A stretch of DNA of 64,000 nt from Deuterostichococcus epilithicus (taxonomy: Eukaryota; Chlorophyta; Trebouxiophyceae; Prasiolales; Stichococcaceae). Within the stretch, counting starts at the first letter, position 1, and every line of letters begins with the position of its first letter. Location: NCBI GenBank assembly GCA_033439295.1, contig JAVTLE010000023.1, positions 3,818,530-3,882,529 of the forward strand, written 5' to 3'. The notes beneath the pieces are model-generated. The model saw only the letters and a program-made list of their open reading frames with translations, was not told the DNA's origin and searched no databases. Of the stretch, positions 11,745 through 36,694 are shown in pieces. The position numbers were made by a program, and so were the translations under genes.

Positions 11745-12083
11745 ATGTCGGTCAAGATTGAGGGCAAGGACAATTACCTGGCAGCAGTCACCTTTGTGGA
11801 CCACCTGGGGAAGCAGCTGCCCCTGCCAAAGCGGGCGACCATCGTGGGTAGCACAGGCGACCCTGCCGCCCGCGTCGACGACGAAGATATGTTCATGCTG
11901 GCATACTCTGAGGACTATGTTCTAGGGCTCGGCGGGAGGAAGGTGTTCGAGATCGACAGCCGGACGTCCCCCATCTTCTACGGCATGCCCACGACTACTA
12001 CTCGTACCCATGAGGCCCAGAGCTGCACCATGTCGGCAGAGCGCATTTCTACTGCCAACAACACCACAGTCGAACTCTGCTGA
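11745..12083 (+). CDS. orphan ORF, 112 codons
   Basis: The first 85 or so codons have G/C-rich third positions and a soluble, acidic composition (MSVKIEGKDNYLAAVTFVDH, then DDEDMFMLAYSEDYVLGLGG and KVFEIDSRTSPIFYGMP), which looks translated. After about 12000 the composition changes, so an intron donor may lie before the stop and later exons may be missing. I recognise no family. No signal peptide or membrane segment is present. It could be one exon of a longer gene. Confidence 0.45.
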   Translation: MSVKIEGKDNYLAAVTFVDHLGKQLPLPKRATIVGSTGDPAARVDDEDMFMLAYSEDYVLGLGGRKVFEIDSRTSPIFYGMPTTTTRTHEAQSCTMSAERISTANNTTVELC

Positions 12084-12957
12084 TTGCACTTTCATGTCGA
12101 CGAGGGTCTGCAGGTGCGCTCACTGCTGGCAGCAAGCCTTCGAGTCGTCTTGAGCTGAGTCGTCTTCCGGTTTGAACAGTTTCGACATTCTCGCAGGGTT
12201 CGAGGAAGACCAGCACACACCAAGCGCGTATACACAGGAGGCGCAGCGGCAGCTGTAGTTCAGCGCGTGACATGCAGCCAGATACGTACAGCATGTGCGA
12301 CCGCGGGACACAGGCGTGTCAACATTGCCTACTCCGTATCGACGGCAGTAATGCACGCTAATCGACTGGTTTAGATAGCTCAGATAGCTGCCAATGGAAC
12401 CCCCATGGGTACATTCACCAGTCACTTCAGCAACTGTATCATGCTACATGTTCGCATGCGTGTTCCTGAACTGGATAACAATTTGGGAAGGAATCAATGA
12501 GCTGATTCAATGATATGTGCGAGAACACGCCATTCGTAGTACACTCGCAATCAATGCGCCTGGCAATAGTCCTCACACGTTTCCGCATGGCAGCCCGGAG
12601 TCCCGGATTTGCAACTCCGACAGCAGGAAGTTCCTGTCTGACAGCTTGGAGCACCAGCAACTCATCAACATAGGTTGCGCTGATGTGCATGCTCGCACTC
12701 GAGACTTGCGATGAGCTTGCCGGAAGCCGGCATTCACTGGGGTGCTGGGCCGCAACTGGGCCGTTGTTGGAGCAGATTCGGTCGACCCACTGAATCAGTC
12801 TCACATCGCTCCGCGATCCCAGACCCTGCCTTGCCGTCATTTGGCCCTCGGTTTCACTCCAAATAGCACCCACTTGGCAGCAGTCGACTCGAGCAGCGGG
12901 TTCTCCTACGTTAGCTGAGCCTGGCATCGGCCAGCGCCAGCTAACAGGCGCGCCAAT
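12084..12957. other. region between the orphan ORF and RTF1
   Basis: This 874 bp stretch includes the second copy of the 42-43 bp repeat (12615-12657) and the RTF1 promoter. No exon could be supported. Confidence 0.4.
12615..12657. repeat. 42-43 bp direct repeat, copy B
   Basis: This is the partner of 11474-11515, with three substitutions and one indel between them. In the plus frame it would read DSRKFLSDSLEHQ, but no gene model supports that. Confidence 0.75.
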
Positions 12958-15900
12958 ATGAGCTCCGATGACGACGACCTCAACAAGGAGCTGCTGCAAG
13001 TGGCCGGCGGCCGCAGCACCGGCGGCAAGCGCGGCCGACCCGCGGCGTCTGCGTCAGAGGAGGCGTCACTATCAGAGGAGGTGAGCGCGCTGCGTCCGAG
13101 GCGGACAGCGGGCAGCCTGCAGACCTGCCCCGCAGGGCACGCGCAGGGCTTGCCTTTGCTGGATTGGTGACCGCTTCTGTCATGGGCATGCACTCCGCTT
13201 GTCCCACGTCCGACCCCGACGCAGCGGTCAACCAGACAACGGATATCTGACACATCTGCACACGCGAACAGGCGCTGGGGGACTCGGACGATGAGGGCTA
13301 TGGCGCCTCGGGGGGCCGCGGCGGCGGCGGCGGCGGCAGGAAGCCGCCGCGCAAGAAGCGCGCGCCGGCGCCGGCGTCCCCGGAACCGGAAGACGACGAT
13401 GCCTCAGAAGGCGAGGCGGACGACCTGGACGCCTTTGAGGACGGCTACGGCAGCGACCTGATGGGCGACGACGAGGACAGGTGGGCTCCTTTGGATAAAT
13501 TTTGACCTCTGCACTTGGAAGGTCTTCAGGGTAGACCTGGAAAAGTCGCGGACATGCGGGTTCAATGGGTCTCATGGTGGCACGGGGCATGCTGCCCTGA
13601 GCCTGGGCGGCCCGGCACCCTCGCATTATGATTTTGAACATGCAGGGGATGTGATGGCATGCCGCTCTGCACATCAAACCAATCAAACCTTGTCCTCCTG
13701 CTCTGTGCATGCCGCCGCCCCGCCCTCGAGTCCTACCCTTGGGCCCTGTCCTGGCCTCCGCGGGCCATCACACCCCATCTCGAACTTTGCACAGGGCGCG
13801 CCTGAACGCCATGAACGAGCTGGACCGAGAGATGGAACTGGCGGACAGAGCGGAGAGGCGCGATGATGCGGTGCAGCGGCGGCAGATGCTGCAGAAGCAG
13901 CAGCAGCAAAAGGCGCCCGCCCGCAAGGTCCGCTCAGGCTGCACCCATCACGTGGAACCTGACAGCCACACGGAGCGTCGTGCGGCTGGAACGCAATAGG
14001 TCTGCAGCAGCCGCCGGCACCTCGAGGCACAGCACGCCTCTCATGCATGGTCACACGCATGCCACATGCACGTGCCAGCGCACCTGACCGCTGAGGCATG
14101 CAGAGCAACGAGCCGCCGCCGCCTCATGCCAATCGGCGTCATGGTTCGGCCATCGCCCTGCACCGCAGCCGGTGCGCAGCGCAGCGCGAGCATCGATGCG
14201 GGTGAAGAAGCCGGACAATCGCGCCAAGGCCAGCGCCATGGAGGAGCTCAGGGCCGCCCGCGCGCGCAAGGCGCAGCCCCGCAGGTGCTGCCCATCAAAC
14301 CCTGCCGACCAGAAGAGCTTTCAATCAGCCACCTTGAGCAGCGGCTGTGTAAAGTGCGATGCAGTCTAACCACCCGGTTCGACGTGCATCTTCAGAGTGG
14401 AAAGCTCTTTTGAGGCGCAGCCATCAGCAGCCATCGATGGCAATTAGCAGTCGTTGGCAGTGGATCCACGTTATGCCGGCACGGAGGCGGCGGCGCAGGG
14501 CAAGAGCGGACGCGCAATTGGATGACTTTCGACTGATGGCTAGGCGAGTTCAGGCCCTGTATGCCCCAGCGGGGCATCCTGTCCATGTTGCGACGGCAGG
14601 GAGGTGGCGACAGCGCAGAAGTGTGAGAGCAAGTCAAACACTCGCCATCGCTTGTTTCATCCACCCCTTTCAACATTTTTGTATCAACCACTCATATCCT
14701 AGCGGCAGGGAGGCGGCGCAGCAGGAGTGGGAGGGCGAGTCCCCGGACGCGAGCGGCGACGAGGGGCAGGGTTTAGGCCGCCGCGGCCGGCCGCCGCCCC
14801 AGGGCCCGCCGTCCGCCTCCGCCAGCGAGGAGGAGGCGTACCCGTCGCCGGGCCGCTCGCCGGCGGCCGAGGAAGAAGAGGAGGAGGCTGACGAGGAGGA
14901 CCGCCGCCGCGACCGCGAGGTGTCCCCTGGGAAGAAATCACCTGCATGTGGTTCGACGTTCCCGCAGAGACGGGTGCATCGTTCGTCCTGCACCGCTGCA
15001 TGGCGGGGCAGTGTGGGATTCCTGGTGTGCCGTCAGTTGGGCAGGCCTGTATGTCATGAGCGGGGTCCAGCGAGGCGGGGCGTCGCAGTGCGCATTTGGG
15101 CCATGACAGGACACAGGAAGCGCACGGATCGGGTGTCCTAGTCGTCTTCGAATGCACATCATGGTTGCCTGTCTGTCTGAACCCTCTGAACCCATGCACC
15201 AGGACGATGCGCTTGAGGAGGCGGCCTTCGAGGACGTCGGCGCCATCTGCGTGCGGCGCCACAAGCTGGAGGCGTGGGTGTCCAAACCCTTCCTGGAGCG
15301 CGTGCTGCCGGGCTGCCTGCTGCGCCTGTCCCTTGGCGAGCGCGCCAATTCGAACGGGGTCCTGGCACCCGTCTACATGCTGGCCCAGGTGAGCCCCGGA
15401 CCACCGGAAACCCAACCTGTCTGTCCGCGCTGCTGTGCCCTCCTCACAGATGCTACGAGCTGCGCGTGAGTCTGCGCATTGCTGTCTGTGCGCTTGAGGC
15501 ACTGAGGTACACGGCCGCGTGACTTGCATTGGCATGCTGAAGACAGCCACGCCAGTCCCACTGTTAGCACGGCGCCCACCCTGCAGTGATGCGGACACAA
15601 CGCCGCCGCGCCAGTCGCCCAGTTGCTGTTCCGCCTGTGCGGCAGGTGATCGAAGTGGAGACGCAAACAGGGACTCGGGTCAGGTGCGTGCCCCTCGTGG
15701 CCCCGGTGTAGCGCCGCCGACATGCGCCAAGTCGCATCCCTGTGCCTGTGCGGCTCGGTGGCCACCTGAAAGCAGTGTTCCCCCAATCCGAGCCGAGACT
15801 CTGCAAGCAAGAGCAACAGCCTCCGCGGCTGCTGACCCGCTGTCGACCATGGGCTGCCATCGAAAACGTTGCACCCGGCGCGCCAGGGATGCGACCGGGC

Positions 15901-18900
15901 GCGGGTGGGACAACCCCTACAAGTTCGGGCCCAAGGGCGCGCGGACAAACAAGTGGGTGAAGGTGCGGCGGGGCGACTCCGAGCGCCTCATGCCTCTCGC
16001 CCTCGTCTCCAACAGCAGCCCCACGGTGCGCCACCCGCCGCGGAGATGCGTGACCTCCCCAGGTGCCAGGAGTAGAGCGTCCAACTTTCTGACTTGCGTT
16101 TGATGTTGACATATGGTTTTGGAACACGGGTAGCATCTGAACCACCTGCCGCCTGCGCCGGAAGAGTCGCTGCTGTGGGGCGACACCTCAAGTTCCGGTG
16201 GAGGTTCTGCAAATCTGGGGCGTCTGCGGGGCGCCCAGGACCGACCAGGCGGCAAGAAACCTTGTCGTTGCAGGGTACATGAGGACACACAGCTCATCAC
16301 GGCTACTGGATCCTGGTCTTGGGGCAGCGTGCCGACTCCAGCGTCAGCCAATACTGCCGTTAGCGCTGGCGATTCTGCCGAAGTGACTCTTGAACCAGCC
16401 TTGTCGTCGCTGCGCAGGAGGAGGAGTGGCAATCGTGGCAGAAGGAGGAACACAAGGCTCAACGGCCGCAACTCACCAACGAGGACGTCACCAAGGCGCG
16501 CCAGCGGCTCGTCGACGCCGAGACGTGCGCCCCTGCTCCACCCTGCTGTCGGCCTGATGGCCGTGACTGTAATCGCGTTCTGGCCCACTGCCCGTCCGAG
16601 TGGCGCCGCGGCAGCCTGCAGCCGGCGCCGCAGCTCTAGGGCGGCGCCTTGACAGCGCGGCTCGCCCCCAAGCTGCTGCTTTGCACCCTCGTTCATGCTC
16701 GTCGCTCTCTTGAGTCAACCTCTCGATCGCTCTCCCTCATTAATCATAATACCATGACTATCGTGATGCCCCGAAACCCAGGTACAAGTCCTCCTCGATT
16801 TGCTTCCTTTTCTGAAACATGTTTTCTCGAATCGCAGGTACAAGTTCACAGCGGAGGATGTGCAGCGCATGGTGGAGGAGAAACGGCAGCGCGGCGGCCG
16901 CAACACCGCCGCCGAGCGGGCGCGCCTCGCCCGCGATCTGCAGTACGCCCAGGAGCAGGGCGACCCTGACGAGGCCGCACGGTGAGAACATCTCATAACA
17001 GAGGAAAAAGCTCAGATATACTTCAATATGATGCCTCTCATGAGGGGGTTCTGGGCTTTACCAGCGAGAACAAGCCACATCCTGATCCTCAATCAGCGCA
17101 GCCCGGCTCGGCCTGTGCAGCCTGCCTCCTGCTGGCTGCAGCGGCAGAGACTGCCATGTCTTGGCGGGAAGACGGCACCTTGCATCACCCGGCATTGCCT
17201 CGCATCGCCCTCCGACGACTCAGCACCGCAACCCGCCACTTGGACGAGGCGGCTACAGGGCAGTTCCAATGGGTGGGCAGTCCTGCCGGCGCAGTAGAGC
17301 TGCCCCCTGTCGACGTGCTTGCCTGCTCGTCCTGTAGGCTGCGGGAGGTGCTGGCGGGGCTCGAGCCGCGTGCCACGACGGAGAAGTAGAGAAGCTACAT
17401 GTATGTATCAGCAGCCCCCACCCCCACTCCGGAGAGCCCAACAGGAGATCGCAACAAGCCATTGTTGCACACCCGCAGGCTGCAGGAGGTGCTGGCGGCG
17501 CTGGAGGCACGCGCCAAGATGGACGGCGAGCGCGCCAACCGCATGTCCATGTCCGCCATCAACGAGCGAAACAAGGCGCGTTCCGGGCAAACTTCATGTG
17601 TCACACATGAAGTTTCGATCAACATCGACTTCGCCCAGCGCATCGAATTCTGCCGCCCCCTTTGCCCTGGTCGCCATCCTGGCACCGCGACCTCAGTGCC
17701 AGGGCCTGCACACCGCGTGTTGAGGGTCACCCGCCCCCTCTCGGGCATCAGGGTCCACAGCCGCGCCACGGCTTGGCTGCAGCCCGGGCTGGCCGTCCTG
17801 CGCTTGGCTGGTGTGTCGATGCGCGCTTACGCTGCTGCCGGGGCCCTGACCCCTAATCTCAAAAAGCAGGGCGTCAACTTCCAGAATGCGTTCAAGGACG
17901 TGTCGGCGCGGCCGGAGGGCTCCCGCATCGACGCCGCCGGCAACGACCCCTTCTCCCGCCGCAAGACCGAGTCCCGCAACTACTGGGCCACCCGCCGCAA
18001 GGGCGCAGGTGCGGGCAACAGGGCCGGAATCAGGCGGGCTTGTGCGATGCCGCATGCGCCGCACGGCATGCTGCTGCTTGGTTGCATCTAACTTTGATCA
18101 AAGCGTCCGCCTGCGATGCGCGCAGCCTCATGAACGAAGTGGCACTTGCACGACCGGCTGCTGATGCACGAACGACTGCATCACCACGGACAAGAGCAGC
18201 CATCGTCGGCCAAGCCGCTGCCGCAACGCACCTCGCTCTGGATCCGCCTTTGCTTGTGGAGCCCTTTCTTAGCTGTACTCCCGGTGGTTACACAGGCGAG
18301 CAGGTGGCGGAGGACGCTGCGGCCGCTGGCGAGGATGCGGCGGCGGCGGCACTGGATGTTGAGGGGGAACTCGAGCCCGACACACCGGCGGCTCGCGCCC
18401 ATCAGGTGAAGGCACTGTTTCTGTTCAGAAAATGCCGCTGTGGCTTGTTGAAGGCTTGTCTCCAAGAGAGCACGACTGCTCGGACCATGCTTCGAAGTTG
18501 GGCGCCCTGGAGCCTTCATGAGAGCTCACGGACCCATGCGGCTGCATTGGTGCGCCCAGTGCCGCGCTTCGTGACACGCCATCGACCTGAAACGATGTCC
18601 GTGGTCGCAACAGCGGGTTTTGCCCGCCTGCGCCGCTGTCACACTGCAGTTTGGGAACATGTCACGTAGCGAGGTGCGCAAAGCAAGAGATCAATGCAGC
18701 CACGCCCTCCTCACCCCCCGGGCCTCGATGCCATAGCGTCGTGCCACAGCGCTTACTTTTTCCCGCAATTCCCATGAGAGACAATTTACTGTTGGGTCGT
18801 GTCCTTCTTTCAGCGCCATTCCAATGCGCATCCTGGATATTCCTTCTGCCTCTGTTTCAAGCCCTTGCAAGACCCATGTGCAGGCCGGCGAGACGGGGAT

Positions 18901-19209
18901 GGATGCTGGAGCTCGACACAGGCCCGAGCATGAACCTGAGCCTCGTCTGCAGCATCATTCGCAGTGACTTAGTTAGTCGGAAACCTTCCTGACTAACACC
19001 TACCTATTGAGCAGGACGACGAGACGGGTCTCGTGGAGCTGGACATAGACCTGAGCGTGCTGTCGCTGCCGCGGCCGCCGCCGTTGGCAGCGAAGCTGCT
19101 CGGCCCCGACTGGCGTGCCTCGCTCAGTCGGCATGCAGTGCCGCCCGGCATCGCACGCCGCCGCACGCTTACGCTGGCCGACTACAAGCAGCGCCTCGGC
19201 ATCTCCTGA
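12958..19209 (+). CDS. RTF1: RTF1, Paf1-complex subunit with Plus3 domain
   Basis: A nuclear transcription-elongation factor: within Paf1C, RTF1 binds Spt5 through its Plus3 domain and promotes H2B ubiquitination. The start at 12958 reads MSSDDDDLNKELLQVAGG, the usual acidic opening. Acidic and Ser-rich exons follow (DDLDAFEDGYGSDLMGDDED, about 13440; MNELDREMELADRAERRDDA, about 13820; a Glu run near 14880). Plus3 runs from about 15190 to 16020: AAFEDVGAICVRRHKLEAWV, FLERVLPGCLLRLSLG, VIEVETQTGTR, and NPYKFGPKGARTNKWVKVRR with the following ERLMPLALVSNS. C-terminal helices include YKFTAEDVQRMVEEKRQRGG (16840) and LQEVLAALEARAKMDGERAN (17480), then NDPFSRRKTESRNYWATRR (17945), an RTF1 hallmark. 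The last exon starts at 19015 and ends LADYKQRLGIS. Many short exons; ghost copies of three exon edges lie in the introns. Family assignment is secure, some middle junctions are not. Confidence 0.92.
14477..14621 (+). repeat. two ghost copies of the RTF1 exon start at 14703
   Basis: The exon beginning at 14703 (CGGCAGGGAGGCGGCGCAGC) is preceded in its intron by degenerate copies at 14477-14504 and 14594-14621, spaced 109-117 bp. The second keeps CGGCAGGGAGG and an upstream ATCCT stretch like that before the real acceptor. The similarity is short and GC-rich, so this is one of the weaker cases. Confidence 0.5.
17338..17380 (+). repeat. ghost copy of the RTF1 exon start at 17479
   Basis: The copy has its own AG and reads LREVLAGLEPRA, against the real LQEVLAALEARA. 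About 30 of 37 bases match and the offset is 141 bp. The real exon is the one that continues into the conserved NERNKA stretch. Confidence 0.75.
18884..18945 (+). repeat. ghost copy of the last RTF1 exon start
   Basis: Behind a GTGCAG acceptor-like site, the copy shares GAGACGGG, GGAGCT and CTGAGC blocks in order with the last exon at 19015. The offset is 131 bp. It has small insertions and a broken frame. Confidence 0.6.
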
Positions 19210-19780
19210 TCCGAAGTGCGTGCTGGGAAGCTTCGCATGTGGGGCATGGCCGCACCAGGGAGGTCGGGGAGTTGGCGGTGGCGAGGGAGGGTGATGTCCC
19301 GGGCTGCCGTGGCAGTGACACACGTGCACAACAGAGCAACCGGCTCATGGATCGGGTTGTTGGCAGTGCTGACTGGACTGGCCCTTGACGCGGCTTTCAT
19401 GCTGTAGCACTTTGGCACCTCGGATGAATGCTGGTGCAGGGCAGGGCTTGTGAAGATGCGCAACAGGTGACCATCACAGGGGCTGGCGGTACCATATTAT
19501 TGCTGCGCAATCGTCTCAAAGCACTGAATCACGAGACAGACTTCAGGCTTGTGGCATGCACGATCAGTGGGTGGCGTCAAGCGGCAGAAGCGTGCAGCAC
19601 GGCATGCTGTCGCCATTGAAGCACTGCCTTCCCCAATGCGCTCCAGTTTCTACAAGTGGAATCCGTCATATGGCTCCACAGCACCGTAGTCTGCGGCCGT
19701 GCTAGTGAGGAGCCGATCATCTGCCTGGCTGCACCACAGAGCTTGTATGTTCTGCGCTTCAGCGTCGCCGCCGAAGTACG
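19210..19780. other. convergent intergenic region RTF1/CGI121
   Basis: The 571 bp between two convergent stop codons should contain both 3' untranslated regions. I see no further gene or repeat. Confidence 0.5.
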
Positions 19781-21213
19781 TCACAGGTCTCGTGCCGCGA
19801 TGCGGCAGGCAACCGCGTCCGACAGGCTGCCGATCTCGAGCTCCTGTGTTGTGATCTTGTGCAACTGCGATTGCAAACTATGCGCCGTCACACCCTGACC
19901 GACACGACAGTGGTTCCGTGCAATGCAACCAACAGTTCAATATGCAGGGGAATTTTTGGCATATTTGTGCATTCACATGTCATGACAGTGCAACAAAGTC
20001 ATGCTTTTTGTTCTGCTCAGTGCAACTGCCGAGTTGAAGCCTGCCCATGAGGGCCGTGGCTTCCCACCTTTTTTACTGCTGCACAGTCTGTCAGCTCCGG
20101 CAGGGTGTCCAGGGGCACGGCTTGTCCCTCCACGATCCCCTTCACCTTCTCCATCTGAGCACAGATTGGGGCTGGGTGTGTCAGAGATCTGCTGTGCATG
20201 CAGACCCTTTGCGGGTCACACCCCATGGCCAGCCACTTCACAATGGCAGATCTGCAAGCTTGGGGAGCATTGCCTCTCATAGGCAGCAGTCAGCAGACAG
20301 CCGCAGGTTGCAGCAGCCTGTGAATGCCGGCGGCCATCAGCGACAAGCCCACCTCCTCTGGGGTGCCATCAAACCGCGCAGCCAGCACCGAGCTAACCCC
20401 ATCGCCGACGCCAAAGCGCTTCAGGCTCTCGCTGATCTGCAGCATCCACGAAACTCTGCACTGGAGACTGGGGCCCAATGCGACGACGCAACCCATGACG
20501 CGGCTGCACATGTGTATGGACCTCAACTGCAGGCATTTCAGAAATGCATCAGGGCGCCAGCAGGAGAGAAGTTGACCTCTCAACTGATCAGCAACTCTGC
20601 AAGACATCGTGCTGCGCCTTTGGTTGCTGCCATCAGGTGCCGCGTCAGCCTGTCGGCTTGGCACACTCACATGCCGGGTGCCTGATAGGTTGTACAGGAG
20701 CTCAGCGTGCAATGAGCGCGTGGTCAGCTTGCCACGCTGCTGCGCTGTCAGTGCGGTGGTGGCGGCAAGCTGCAGCAGGAACAGGTCCGGCACCTGCGCT
20801 CCAGGATGAGGCGTGATTTATTGCGGGGTGTCAGCGGTTGCTGGCCTTTGGGCGGCTGCGGCGGCCGGATGCATCCCATATGCCGAAGCCAAGGCCCAAC
20901 CGCAACACCTGATGCGAGTTGAACTTTCACTGGCGCATGGAGCCGGCACTGACGGTGTTCACGGTAAACTTGCTGTGCTCACCACTGAGGCGTTGATGAA
21001 GGCGCACTCGGCCGGCACGTCACCGCTCACAATCCGCTTCTGCAGCTCCCTGCGTCACGAGATGCACCTGTCAGACTCTTGATCCTCTTTCAAAGTACTT
21101 TTCAGCATGGTCAGCGACTCATGCGCCGCTTACCCGCTGTTCTGCACCTCCCGGAAGAGCAGAACGGCCAGAGATTTGTCAGCGTGGCCGTCGACCTTTA
21201 GCACTGTGGCCAT
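19781..21213 (-). CDS. CGI121: CGI121/TPRKB, KEOPS complex subunit
   Basis: KEOPS makes the t6A modification of ANN-decoding tRNAs; CGI121 binds the Bud32 kinase and helps recruit tRNA. Six exons join exactly: 21213-21134, 21049-20983, 20793-20671, 20436-20353, 20154-20068 and 19864-19781, giving 174 residues (human TPRKB has 175). Every junction has an AG acceptor and a GT donor. The protein reads MATVLKVDGHADKSLAVLLF, then ECAFINASVVPDLFLLQLAA, KLTTRSLHAELLYNLSGTRH, ISESLKRFGVGDGVSSVLAA, VPLDTLPELTDCAAVKK and LEIGSLSDAVACRIAARDL. These match TPRKB blocks TLLLFKDVKNAG, KMKTRTLSTEIIFNLSP, ISEALKKFGI, NLPEIMNITEVKK and IGTLLDAIICRM in order. No ghost exon was noticed in this gene. It is head-to-head with the SNF2 gene. 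Confidence 0.95.
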
Positions 21214-21639
21214 CGGTTCGCGGAGCGGTTGCGCGATGTTCTGGCGATGGCGTTCTTTCACATGAGAGTGACACTATGGATCTGGCCGCGTGGCCAGTCT
21301 CCGCAACATCGCGTTGCATTGTGTCGGAGGGTGCGTGAGAAATGCATCTGAGCTTTTGTAGCACCGGCGGTTGAACTTTGGCGCCGTCATCGAGTATCTG
21401 AAGACGGTTGCGTAGGGCTGCCTTGTACCTGAAGCTGATGGCCCCGTCGGCCGGTGCCGGCCATCCGAACACTGCAATGTGATCTCTCTCACCGACAGCC
21501 TGGCCCTGGCTGACCAGCAGGCCCTGCTTGATTGTTTGGAATGGAAGTACCAACGACGGACCCGGGTGTCCTTGTCAGCTTCCACTGCCGGGATCTGCTC
21601 CGGGACAGCCTGCAAACTGCAAGGCACGCGCCATGCGGC
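21214..21639. promoter_or_regulatory. divergent region CGI121/SNF2
   Basis: The region lies between the CGI121 start codon and the first usable SNF2 ATG, so both promoters and possibly a short 5' exon of the SNF2 gene lie here. No specific motif was identified. Confidence 0.35.
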
Positions 21640-34386
<12,747 letters not shown>

Positions 34387-35218
34387 CAACGGCACGTCGT
34401 TGGAACGCCCAGGGCTGCAATCCATCTGCGCACGCTGTCCTGGCGCATAACAGTTGCATCGTGTGTTTCAGGAGTAGGCATTGTTTCAGAACGGATCTCT
34501 TCCATGAGTCGTGACCACCATTCTTTACTTGATGTCCTGGCTTAATTGTGATATTCTCAGCACGGTAATAATTGAAGCTGGCCAAACAATCCTGTCGCAC
34601 AGGCAAGCCATGACACCCGGCGCGCCGCAGGGCGCGGCATGCGCAGATGGTGGTGTCTTGAATGCACTACCCTATCATTGATATCCTAGGTCACAGAAGC
34701 GTCTCTGGAGCACTGTTGCGGCCGAACGCTAGCGCTTTCAGCGATCGCTATGCACAGCGGACCCGTCCAGGCTAGGGTTTATGTGCAGACCGCCAATAAA
34801 TGCAAGAGATCATCAACGACATTCTCATTCAGCGCTTTGTGCACGCGCGGTAGCGCATGTTGTCAAGATTGCCAGACAGCTGCGAGTGACCAGCTTGCTA
34901 CCAACTGCCAGCTACGACTGCAATCGCATCACAGCACGCAGGTCGACCGTCCCCACGTGCTCCTTTCACGGTGGCATTGGCACAGCTCAAAATCCTAGCA
35001 GCTGATGTGCACCCTGAACGCACCGACAGTCTCTCTATCTGGGCACTCAGGAGCAGCAGCAAGCGAAGGCTGACGCATGAACCATGAAGTAGTTGGCCCG
35101 CTGTACCGTGCCAACATAGACAACTTGTGCTGCCGCCGGCAGCTGCTCCAGTCTGCATGTTGCTTGTGAATGTGCGCTGCAAGCTTGAGAGACTGGTCAC
35201 CCTCCACTTGCAGGCGCC
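34387..35218. other. intergenic region after SNF2
   Basis: The 832 bp hold the SNF2 3' flank and the upstream part of the next ORF. I see no supported exon. An acceptor-like TTGCAG lies just before the ATG at 35219, so an upstream exon is possible. Confidence 0.4.
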
Positions 35219-35533
35219 ATGGAGCCCCAGGTCACGACCGGCCAGCATCACACCTTCGAGGTGCAGCCTGGCATTGACGCGAAGCTCCGCCGCCTCAACC
35301 CCTGCATTGCGGCCCTGACGTTCCAGAGCGCCGACGGGCAGCGCCTACCTGTTCCGCTGTCGATGGAGCTGCGTATTGCCGACAGCGGTGTGCCCGCGGC
35401 GCGCTGCGGCGAGGCCTACTTCACCCACTGGAAGGTCAGCTACGTGCTCTACCGCGATGGCGAACCGATTATGAGCATCGCGCCGATGGGATGGACCATC
35501 ACACAGCCCAGCACAGGGCCGCTGGAGACGTGA
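35219..35533 (+). CDS. orphan ORF, 104 codons
   Basis: The frame is coding-like, with strong G/C bias at third positions and no stop. It reads MEPQVTTGQHHTFEVQPGID, then LNPCIAALTFQSADGQRLPV, LSMELRIADSGVPAARCGEA and WKVSYVLYRDGEPIMSIAPM, and ends PSTGPLET. Short beta-strand-like segments are suggested. There is no signal peptide or membrane segment and I recognise no family. The ATG sits only four bases after an AG, so it may instead be an internal exon of a longer gene. Confidence 0.5.
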   Translation: MEPQVTTGQHHTFEVQPGIDAKLRRLNPCIAALTFQSADGQRLPVPLSMELRIADSGVPAARCGEAYFTHWKVSYVLYRDGEPIMSIAPMGWTITQPSTGPLET

Positions 35534-36515
35534 AAGTGAGCGTTTTGCTAGCACACTGTTCAACCATTCGTCCGAGCTGTGAGACTCACACTCGGCTCGA
35601 TGGCTTCAGACCTCTGATGTGGCCCTTTCCTGGGGTGATGGCTGCATGCTGTGGCGCTTGCATATGCAGCTGAACACAGAGCAGTTGCGGCATTTCGCAC
35701 GACCATGCTGAGGGGTGTTGGGTGTCAAATGGCCTTGCTTTGACCATCGTATGATTGCTGCAGGTGCAGGAATCGGCCCTGGATGGACTCGTGGCTGCAT
35801 GCAGCCGCTGTTACGATAGAGGCGCTGCCCACCGCATCCTAGTTGAAGCCTGCAGCTCTGTGGCAGCTATCTGGTGGCTTTGCTGCACCCTCCTGCGCCA
35901 ACGGTTTTTGATCTCTCACAGCTGCATGGCTTGCGTCTAAACTCAACTTTGTGCCGGCGGCAGGAGCGAGGTTGCGCAGATGAACGATGATTTGTAATCA
36001 CTCGGATCGTGCAGATGACTCTGTAAGCTGGACGTTTGTGGTCTGTCCACTGCTCTTGCACCACAGTGCTAATGCCAGAAGTGGCTGAAAATAGTGCATG
36101 CACATCTCTGCTTCCAATCATTTGCACATGTGCAGTTGCACTCGCTGCTGGCAAAAGCTTCCGCCAAGTGGCAACAGCATCAAAAGGTCACTCAGAGTGT
36201 CTTACAGGACAAACGATTGCAGCGAGGACGCCGCCGGCACCGAACAGACAAATGAACACTGACACTCAATCATCACCGCAGATGTGCGCACCATAAAATT
36301 CATGCATGTCCCGTTTAACAGTCTCACAACCCGATCTAGTCCTCTTTTGTCGTTGCCGCTCACCACATCAGCAATTCTAGCATGAGTGGATCAGCAAACC
36401 AGAAGCGCCTGCTCGTCATGAGACGGCCGATACTGTCGTCAATACAACGCCGCGTGACGTTCGGCACTGCCATGCGCCATCAGCAGCCCGAGGCGCCGCT
36501 TGTATGGTTGCTCGC
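35534..36515. other. convergent intergenic region before pyruvate kinase
   Basis: The 982 bp lie between the orphan ORF and the stop of the minus-strand pyruvate kinase. No exon, RNA gene or repeat is convincing. Confidence 0.45.
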
Positions 36516-36662
36516 CTACTTGATGTCTACAATCTGCAGAATGTGCAGGCCGGGATTTAGCACTCTCTGCTAGCTGGTCACGGGGCTCAGCTCAGGTCCC
36601 AGCTGTGGGCGACATGAGGTGTTCACACAGCATCGGGCACTGTCGTCTGCGATCAAAAGCAC

Positions 36663-36694
<32 letters not shown>

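Noticed and set aside
17338-17380. Genuine extra RTF1 exon
   Set aside because: Including it would duplicate the LQEVLAAL helix and it leads quickly to a stop. The copy at 17479 continues into conserved RTF1 sequence, so the first is treated as a ghost.
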